In this document: positions 44,117 through 49,307 of the stretch, one piece after another
Layout of the letters: each line of letters starts with the position of its first letter
Position numbering within the stretch: the first letter of the stretch is position 1
Assembly (NCBI GenBank): GCA_029939575.1
Contig: JAOZSR010000001.1
Span: 45,618 to 94,924 of the forward strand
DNA from: Fidelibacterota bacterium
Lineage (GTDB): Bacteria > Fidelibacterota > UBA2242 > JAOZSR01
Direction: 5' to 3'
DNA length: 49,307 bases
Program-made: the position numbers and the translations under genes
The notes under the pieces: model-generated
Seen by the model: only the letters and a program-made list of their open reading frames with translations
Told to the model about the DNA's origin: nothing
Database searches by the model: none

Positions 44117-45133
44117 ATGAGGACAAACATTACAAAAAAGTTTTTCAAACAGGGAAGTGAATTTCTTAAAGTAAAATTTCCGATTTTATGCGGTGCGATG
44201 GCCTGGGTTTCCACTCCTGAACTTGTAGCCGCTGTTGCAAATAGTAATGGATTTGGATGTCTGGCCGCAGCTAACACTCCTGCTGATATTCTCGAAAAGC
44301 AAGTAAATAAAACCCGTGAGTTGACTGATAAACCTTTTGGCATAAATTTGATAACAATTTCTCCATCTTACCATGAACAATTATATCTTTCACAATGGAT
44401 GAAATTGCCTTATGTTATTTTTGCCGGGAGCATCCCCAAAAAGAATGAAGTCAAAATAATTAAAGAAAGCGGTGCAAAAGTGATCTGTTTTGCCTCCACA
44501 AAATCTATTGCAGATCAGATGATCAGGTATGGTGCGGATGCTTTAATTCTGGAAGGAATGGAAGCAGGAGGTCACGTAGGCAGGGTTACTCTTTCGGTTC
44601 TTTTACAACAAGTATTGTTTGAAACCCGCGATGTTCCAATTTTTGTTGCAGGTGGAATTGTATCTCCTAAAATGTGTGCTCATTTACTTTTAATGGGTGC
44701 AGCCGGCGTGCAAATGGGAACAAGATTTGCCATTTCAGAAGAAAGTTGCATCCATCAGGATATGAAAAAACTTTACATACGTTCCAATTCGCGAGACGCT
44801 ATCTCTGTTCCTCAATATGATGCACGGCTTCCGGTAGTTCCTGTCAGAACACTTAGGAATAAGGGTTTTGATGATTTTTCAGATTTACAGCAAAAACTAA
44901 TAGAACAATTAAATTCTGGCAAAATTTCTCGCTTTAAAGCCCAAATCCAAATGGAAAAATACTGGAACGGCGCTCTGAAAAATGCAGTGCAAAAAGGAGA
45001 TATTGAGACAGGTTCCATGATGGCAGGCCAGTCTGTAGGAATGATTAAAGATATCCCAAAGGTTAGCACAATAATGGAAGATCTGATAACAGGTATTGAA
45101 AGCGAATTGCTATTAATTAAAAAATTATTATAA
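44117..45133 (+). CDS. FabK/nitronate monooxygenase-like flavoprotein
   Basis: 338 residues forming an FMN-binding TIM barrel. FPILCGAMAWVSTPELVAAV opens the family, and ADALILEGMEAGGHVG contains the catalytic His153. PIFVAGGIVSPKMCAHLLLMGAAGVQMGTRF is the phosphate-binding block (split here for reading: PIFVAGG and GAAGVQMGTRF). The C-terminal GSMMAGQSVGMIKD is shared by FabK enoyl-ACP reductases and class II nitronate monooxygenases. FabK would finish each fatty-acid elongation cycle that begins with the FabZ half of the LpxC-FabZ fusion. No other fab gene lies next to it, so the choice between the two activities stays open. It follows the enolase terminator and is probably expressed alone. 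Confidence 0.85.
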   Translation: MRTNITKKFFKQGSEFLKVKFPILCGAMAWVSTPELVAAVANSNGFGCLAAANTPADILEKQVNKTRELTDKPFGINLITISPSYHEQLYLSQWMKLPYVIFAGSIPKKNEVKIIKESGAKVICFASTKSIADQMIRYGADALILEGMEAGGHVGRVTLSVLLQQVLFETRDVPIFVAGGIVSPKMCAHLLLMGAAGVQMGTRFAISEESCIHQDMKKLYIRSNSRDAISVPQYDARLPVVPVRTLRNKGFDDFSDLQQKLIEQLNSGKISRFKAQIQMEKYWNGALKNAVQKGDIETGSMMAGQSVGMIKDIPKVSTIMEDLITGIESELLLIKKLL

Positions 45134-45280
45134 TTAATTATTTGTTTTAAAAGCCGAAAATAATTAGAACAGGAAATTCAAATTTCTAACTTATTTACAA
45201 TATAGATATAAAATTTTATTACTCTTAGAAAATTTACATTAGTCGAATATCATTTAATTTTAGGTAATTATGAGGAAAAT

Positions 45281-46912
45281 ATGAAATCAAGAAAAAACCT
45301 TTTTTTAAATTTATTTATATCTTTAAAATTTTTCATTCTGATAATTTTCATAATCCCGGCCTTTTCACAGCCAATCACTGAAAAACCAGACTGGGAAGGG
45401 GGATATCCTGATGGATGTACTACTATTATGGTTGGGAAAAAAGCTTCCGCTGATGGATCGGTGATTACTTCCCATACTTGTGATAGCCATAGAACCCGTA
45501 GTTGGTTAGACATTACACCCGCAAAAAAACACTCACGAAACGCCATGACAACAATGGTTAAAAGAACTAAATATGATTCCCTGGCAATGCCAACTTATAA
45601 GCATATCCCGGTCGGTGAAATTCCCCAGGTAAAAACAACCTATGGATTTATTAATACTGCTTATCCATGTATGAATGATCATCAATTAGCGATTGGTGAA
45701 TCCACGTTTGGAGGCCGAAAGACGCTTCATTCACCGGAAAATGGTTTGATTGACTGTCAACAATTAGTCAAGCTGATGCTGGAAAGATGCACCGAGGCGA
45801 GGGAAGCAATAAAGTTAGCTGATGAATTAACCCAAAAATATGGTTATACAGATGAAGGCGAATGTTTAACAATTGCAGATACCAAAGAAGTATGGCATTT
45901 TGAAATTCTTGGTCCTGGTAAAGGGAACAAAGGAGCTGTTTGGGCTGCTCAGCGAATTCCTGATGATCATGTTGGAGTAAATGCCAATGCAAGCAGGATC
46001 AGACAAATTGACCTGGATAATCCAGATTATTTCATGGCCTCAAAGAATATTTTTCAAGTTGCCCAGGATAGTGGATGGTGGAATCCTGAAAATGGCGAAT
46101 TTGAATTTTGTTATGCTTATGCTCCGGATGGCAGAAATTCCTTTGCTGCTCGTCGTAGAGAGTGGAGAGTTTTTGATCTGGTAGCACCATCTTTAAAATT
46201 AAATGCAAATTCAGAGAATTATCCCTTTTCTGTTAAACCTGATACTCTGGTTACAATTGAAAAATTGATAACAGTATTTCAGGATTATTACCAGGGAACT
46301 CCATTTAATTTTATAAAAAATATAACTACAACAGACAAAGATGGAAAAGTAGTCATTTCACCATTAGCAAATCCCTTTATGCCATACGATATGAATAAAA
46401 TTTTTAAAATAAATGGCGGCTGGGGCTGGCGTGGAGAACGTCAAATTGCTCGCTGGTACACAATGTACGCTACTATTACTCAATCCAGAAATTGGTTGCC
46501 AAATGAAGTTGGCGGACTTGTATGGCTTGCTATGGATAATGTGGCAACATCCGTTTATATTCCTGTTTATTGTGGGGTTACTGATGTATCAGCGCCATAT
46601 AAAGTTCCCGGAAGAATAAATGGCTTTACCCGTGATTCGGCCTGGTGGGCATTTAATCGACTTGGTACTTTAACAGCCCAGCGTTGGGGCGATATGCATA
46701 AAGATGTTCAGGCTAAATGGAAACCAATCCAAAAAGAATTCATAGAAAAAAATGTTGAAATTGAAAAACATGCTTGTATTCTTCTGAAAAAAAGTCCCGA
46801 TAAAGCAAAATCTTTTCTGACAAAATATAGTATAGACTGTGGTGACCGGGTAGTAAAACAAGCCTGGAAAATGGGTGATGATCTATGGACCAAATATGAC
46901 GAAAAATTTTAA
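45281..46912 (+). CDS. Exported C69-family dipeptidase
   Basis: 543 residues. A signal peptide (FFILIIFIIPAFS, cleavage before QPITEKP) leads to YPDGCTTIMVGKKASADGS, the N-terminal nucleophile motif of peptidase family C69/U34 with Cys46. In Lactobacillus PepD-type enzymes this Cys becomes the N-terminus after processing; here an extra 15-residue stretch would have to be removed after signal cleavage. Further blocks are FINTAYPCMNDHQLAIGEST, DTKEVWHFEILGPGKGNKGA and GGLVWLAMDNVATSVYIP. A periplasmic or surface role in peptide use fits a proteolytic lifestyle and pairs logically with the secreted C25 peptidase, though the genes are far apart. GAGG precedes the ATG. Confidence 0.9.
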   Translation: MKSRKNLFLNLFISLKFFILIIFIIPAFSQPITEKPDWEGGYPDGCTTIMVGKKASADGSVITSHTCDSHRTRSWLDITPAKKHSRNAMTTMVKRTKYDSLAMPTYKHIPVGEIPQVKTTYGFINTAYPCMNDHQLAIGESTFGGRKTLHSPENGLIDCQQLVKLMLERCTEAREAIKLADELTQKYGYTDEGECLTIADTKEVWHFEILGPGKGNKGAVWAAQRIPDDHVGVNANASRIRQIDLDNPDYFMASKNIFQVAQDSGWWNPENGEFEFCYAYAPDGRNSFAARRREWRVFDLVAPSLKLNANSENYPFSVKPDTLVTIEKLITVFQDYYQGTPFNFIKNITTTDKDGKVVISPLANPFMPYDMNKIFKINGGWGWRGERQIARWYTMYATITQSRNWLPNEVGGLVWLAMDNVATSVYIPVYCGVTDVSAPYKVPGRINGFTRDSAWWAFNRLGTLTAQRWGDMHKDVQAKWKPIQKEFIEKNVEIEKHACILLKKSPDKAKSFLTKYSIDCGDRVVKQAWKMGDDLWTKYDEKF

Positions 46913-47007
46913 TAGATGAAACTCCTTAACCGGTGTGGCTGGGTAATAAAAGAAAAAAGTTTAAAATTTTAATATACAATATGATAGATTAATAGGAATG
47001 GGACAAT

Positions 47008-47685
47008 ATGTCAATTAAGGAAAATTTAAAAAAAATACAAGATCAAATACCTGGCAATGTTACTATTGTAGCGGCTGTAAAATCCAGAAATATAGAAGAA
47101 GTCAGAGAAATTATTGATGCCGGAATAACAAATATTGGTGAGAACTATATCCAGGAAGGAGAATTGGCTTATTCTCAACTTGGTGATTTGGCACAATCAA
47201 TTCGTTTCCACATGATCGGTCATTTACAAACAAATAAAATTAATAAAACTCTTGCCTTTTGTGATCTTATCCAAACAGTTGATTCATTAAAAAAAGCCAG
47301 GGCAATTAATAGCCGTGTTCCTTATTCAAATAAGTTGCGATTGCCAGTGTTTATTGAAGTAAATATTGGTAACGAATCAAATAAATCAGGTGTTCTTCCG
47401 GAATTTACCCAAATTGAGAATTTAGCTATAGAAATTTCAAAATTAAACAATCTGCATCTGCAGGGATTAATGACCATGGGACCAGTAACTGAGAATCCTG
47501 AATCATTACGACCATATTTTCGACATCTTAAAATTATCTTTGATCAATTAAAAGCCAAACATATTCCAAATACTGATATTAAAACTCTTTCTATGGGCAT
47601 GAGCGCTTCTTATAAAATTGCTATTGAAGAAGGAAGTAATATGGTGCGGATAGGCTCTGGCTTATTTGGACCCCGGAAAAGATAA
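47008..47685 (+). CDS. YggS/PLPBP family pyridoxal-phosphate homeostasis protein
   Basis: 225 residues, normal length. A single TIM-barrel domain like the N-terminal part of alanine racemase, without the second domain. The PLP lysine is Lys25 in IVAAVKSRN. FHMIGHLQTNKINK, FIEVNIGNESNKSG, LQGLMTMGP and the phosphate-binding end SMGMSASYKIAIEEGSNMVR are conserved. The final RIGSGLFGPR is standard. Members bind PLP and affect vitamin B6 and amino-acid balance without known enzyme activity. No proC or cell-division genes accompany it here; it converges with the HD-GYP gene, the two ends being two bases apart. Confidence 0.95.
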   Translation: MSIKENLKKIQDQIPGNVTIVAAVKSRNIEEVREIIDAGITNIGENYIQEGELAYSQLGDLAQSIRFHMIGHLQTNKINKTLAFCDLIQTVDSLKKARAINSRVPYSNKLRLPVFIEVNIGNESNKSGVLPEFTQIENLAIEISKLNNLHLQGLMTMGPVTENPESLRPYFRHLKIIFDQLKAKHIPNTDIKTLSMGMSASYKIAIEEGSNMVRIGSGLFGPRKR

Positions 47686-47687
47686 TT

Positions 47688-48896
47688 TTATCGCCTGTAA
47701 TCGTCATTTTCAATTTCTTTCAGCCTAAATGAATCAAAATCTCTACTATTTAATATATTCTGAAAAGATATCATTTCTTTAATTGAATTTTCATAAACAT
47801 TTTTAATTTCATGATGATTGTCCAGGAAAGCTGTTTTGTATTCAGGATTAAAATCATCTGAACTTACCCTATTGTCACCTTTATTAATAATATTGATGCT
47901 TTCCTGGTGAGAGTAGGGTTTTTTATATGGCCTGGGAGTACGCAATGCATCATAAACATCTACAATCATTACAACCTGGCCTTCTACCGGGATTTCATCT
48001 TTTTGTAATCCTTTTGGATATCCTTTTCCATTAAATTTTTCATGATGAGTCGAGGCTATTTTTTCTGCAGAATTTATTATATCAGATTCCGAACCATGGA
48101 GAAGTTTTTCCCCGATAATTGGATGTTGTTGCATTTTATAAATCTCTTTCCGATTTAAGGAATTTGGTTTCATTAAAATAGATTCCGGAATGGCTATTTT
48201 CCCAATATCATGCATAGGGCTGGCAAAATAAATTCTTTCTACATCATTTTCGCTGAAATTGAGTTTTTTTGCCAGATAGGAGGAAAGTTTACTAATTCTT
48301 AATAAATGACTTGCAGTATCCGGATCCTTGAATTCGGCAGCCAAAGAAAGTCTGTAGATTGTATCAATATATCCATCTTTAATTTTGCGGTTTGCCAGAG
48401 CAAGATCTTTATATGCGGTTTTGAGTTCGGTAGTTTTTTTATCAACTTCCTGTTCCAACACAAGGTTATAATTTTCCAACATTTTCCAATAATCATTGAG
48501 ATAAAGCATATTTCTGACCCGCAATTTTAACTCAAATGTATCAACTGGTTTTGTTAAAAAATCATTTCCTCCGGCTTTTAATCCTTCTAATTTACTTTCA
48601 CGATCTTTTAATCCGGTTAAAAAGATAATCGGAATATTTTTTGTATTATCGGCATTTTTTAAAATCCTGCAAACTTCATATCCATTTAATCCCGGCATAT
48701 TAACATCTAAAATTATCAGGTCGATATCTTCTTCATAGGCAATAACTATCGCATCTGAACCATTATTAGCTTTTAGCACCTCATAATCTTCACATAAAAA
48801 ATTATCCATTATCTCAAGAATTAACTCTTCATCATCTGCAACCAAAATTTTCTTTTTTTGAGTATGTTCGCTGGGTATGTTTTTTGTTATTTTCAT
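47688..48896 (-). CDS. Response regulator with HD-GYP phosphodiesterase domain
   Basis: 402 residues from ATG 48896 (TTGGAG just upstream); a TTG at 48950 would add 18 residues with no role. Residues 15-130 are a receiver domain: acidic pair Asp21/Asp22, phospho-acceptor Asp64 in LIILDVNMPG, Thr94 and Lys116. A coiled-coil linker (about 135-175, LEQEVDKKTTELKTAYKDL) leads to an HD-GYP domain with SPMHDIGKIAIP (His229/Asp230), HHEKFNGKGYP (284-294) and VDVYDALRTPRPYK. HD-GYP enzymes degrade cyclic di-GMP, so phosphorylation probably controls c-di-GMP level. No histidine kinase is adjacent, making it an orphan regulator. Confidence 0.94.
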   Translation of the reverse strand: MKITKNIPSEHTQKKKILVADDEELILEIMDNFLCEDYEVLKANNGSDAIVIAYEEDIDLIILDVNMPGLNGYEVCRILKNADNTKNIPIIFLTGLKDRESKLEGLKAGGNDFLTKPVDTFELKLRVRNMLYLNDYWKMLENYNLVLEQEVDKKTTELKTAYKDLALANRKIKDGYIDTIYRLSLAAEFKDPDTASHLLRISKLSSYLAKKLNFSENDVERIYFASPMHDIGKIAIPESILMKPNSLNRKEIYKMQQHPIIGEKLLHGSESDIINSAEKIASTHHEKFNGKGYPKGLQKDEIPVEGQVVMIVDVYDALRTPRPYKKPYSHQESINIINKGDNRVSSDDFNPEYKTAFLDNHHEIKNVYENSIKEMISFQNILNSRDFDSFRLKEIENDDYRR

Positions 48897-49131
48897 AATC
48901 TCCAAATATATGTTATTTACTTTTAAATATGCGGATTTCCATACTTTCAATCAATTCATTTTTTATTAAAAATGAAAATAGGCTAATTTTGTTACTGGAA
49001 ATATTAAGAATTTATCTTATCAAGTGGATTAAAAATAAGACTCTATGTGATTCTTAATGGTTAGTGGAATTTAAGTAAGTGATTTTTTACGATCTCTTTA
49101 TATCTTTTTAGATTAATCAATAATTTGAACT

Positions 49132-49186
49132 GCCACAAGATTTGAATAGCCACGAGATTTGAATTGCCACGAGATTTATCTCGTGG
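49132..49186. repeat. 17-bp tandem repeat ending in a perfect hairpin
   Basis: The unit GCCAC(A/G)AGATTTGAAT(A/T) occurs at 49132-49148 and 49149-49165, and a third partial unit starts at 49166. The third closes on itself: CCACGAGA (49167-49174), loop TTTA, TCTCGTGG (49179-49186). The near-palindromic flanks GAAT and ATTC extend it. Confidence 0.8.
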
Positions 49187-49210
49187 ATTCAAAAAATTCT
49201 AATAAACGGT

Positions 49211-49228
49211 TCGGGGTTTTAACCCCGA
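49211..49228. repeat. Perfect palindromic hairpin TCGGGGTT/AACCCCGA
   Basis: TCGGGGTT (49211-49218), TT, AACCCCGA (49221-49228). It is a GC-rich island in AT-rich DNA, 24 bp right of the CCACGAGA hairpin, and has no T tract after it. It looks like a dispersed intergenic repeat rather than a terminator. Confidence 0.6.
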
Positions 49229-49307
49229 GTCTTTGAAGGAGAATATCAAATTACATAGAGCCAAAAATAATTAGTGGAATAAAATTATTTCTTCAAGCAA
49301 TTTTTGT

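Larger units (their letters stand above)
48897..49307. other. Intergenic region rich in short repeats
   Basis: 411 bp upstream of the HD-GYP gene, running to the window edge with no supported coding frame. Its left part should hold the HD-GYP promoter. The right part carries the tandem repeat and two hairpins listed separately. Confidence 0.5.

Noticed and set aside
49132..49186. CRISPR array
   Set aside because: Units are 17 bp and directly abutting, with no spacers and no cas genes in the window.

Overview
The window is AT-rich, gene-dense bacterial chromosome with no rRNA, tRNA, CRISPR array, transposase or phage gene that I can see. The organism is a Gram-negative, LPS-making member of the FCB superphylum. 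The evidence is an LpxC-FabZ fusion, a very large gingipain/PorU-like C25 peptidase with a YPNPF-type C-terminal sorting domain, a PorV-like barrel, and a lipoprotein built from domains I know from Bacteroidota. Several genes have clear Shine-Dalgarno sequences (GGAGG before skp, AAAGGAG before an outer-membrane gene), which most Bacteroidota lack. A non-Bacteroidota FCB lineage such as Cloacimonadota or Marinimicrobia is therefore my best guess; this is inference, not a search result.

Layout. 1-1096 (-): 3' truncated repeat-built lipoprotein. 1491-2842: a catalytically degenerate AroQ-like protein, a DJ-1/PfpI protein and a small zinc ribbon. 3240-5117: GTP-type PEP carboxykinase that looks like the Thermococcales type. 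5741-9170: ComM-like AAA ATPase, Bax-inhibitor-1-like membrane protein and a methyltransferase. 9435-19604 (+) is an envelope-biogenesis cluster: uppS, bamA, skp, lpxD, lpxC/fabZ, lpxA, an orphan exported protein, dxr and rseP. Together these supply the polyprenyl carrier, isoprenoid precursor, outer-membrane protein insertion and chaperoning, the first lipid A steps and the envelope-stress protease. A TPR protein follows.

20849-22254 (-): ECF sigma factor, translationally coupled zinc-binding anti-sigma factor, then OsmC. Divergent from the sigma gene, 22463-29057 (+) encodes the C25 peptidase, a PorV-like outer-membrane protein and a fibronectin-type lipoprotein in overlapping frames. This looks like a type IX secretion (PorU/PorV-like) module.

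29212-37312 (-) is an export operon read leftward: Yip1-family membrane protein, TolC, HlyD/MacA adaptor, two paralogous outer-membrane proteins of unknown function, MacB/LolD-type ATPase and two separate MacB-type permeases. It is the best candidate here for an undescribed system. 37386-38828 (-): tRNA nucleotidyltransferase with HD domain.

39176-41371 (+): UbiA-family prenyltransferase lacking a metal-binding Asp, coupled to an Fe-S old-yellow-enzyme-type reductase. Then thyX, eno (with a strong terminator), a FabK/nitronate monooxygenase-like flavoprotein, an exported C69 dipeptidase, a YggS/PLPBP protein and, on the minus strand, a response regulator with an HD-GYP output domain. The right end carries short tandem repeats and two perfect hairpins that look like dispersed intergenic repeat elements.
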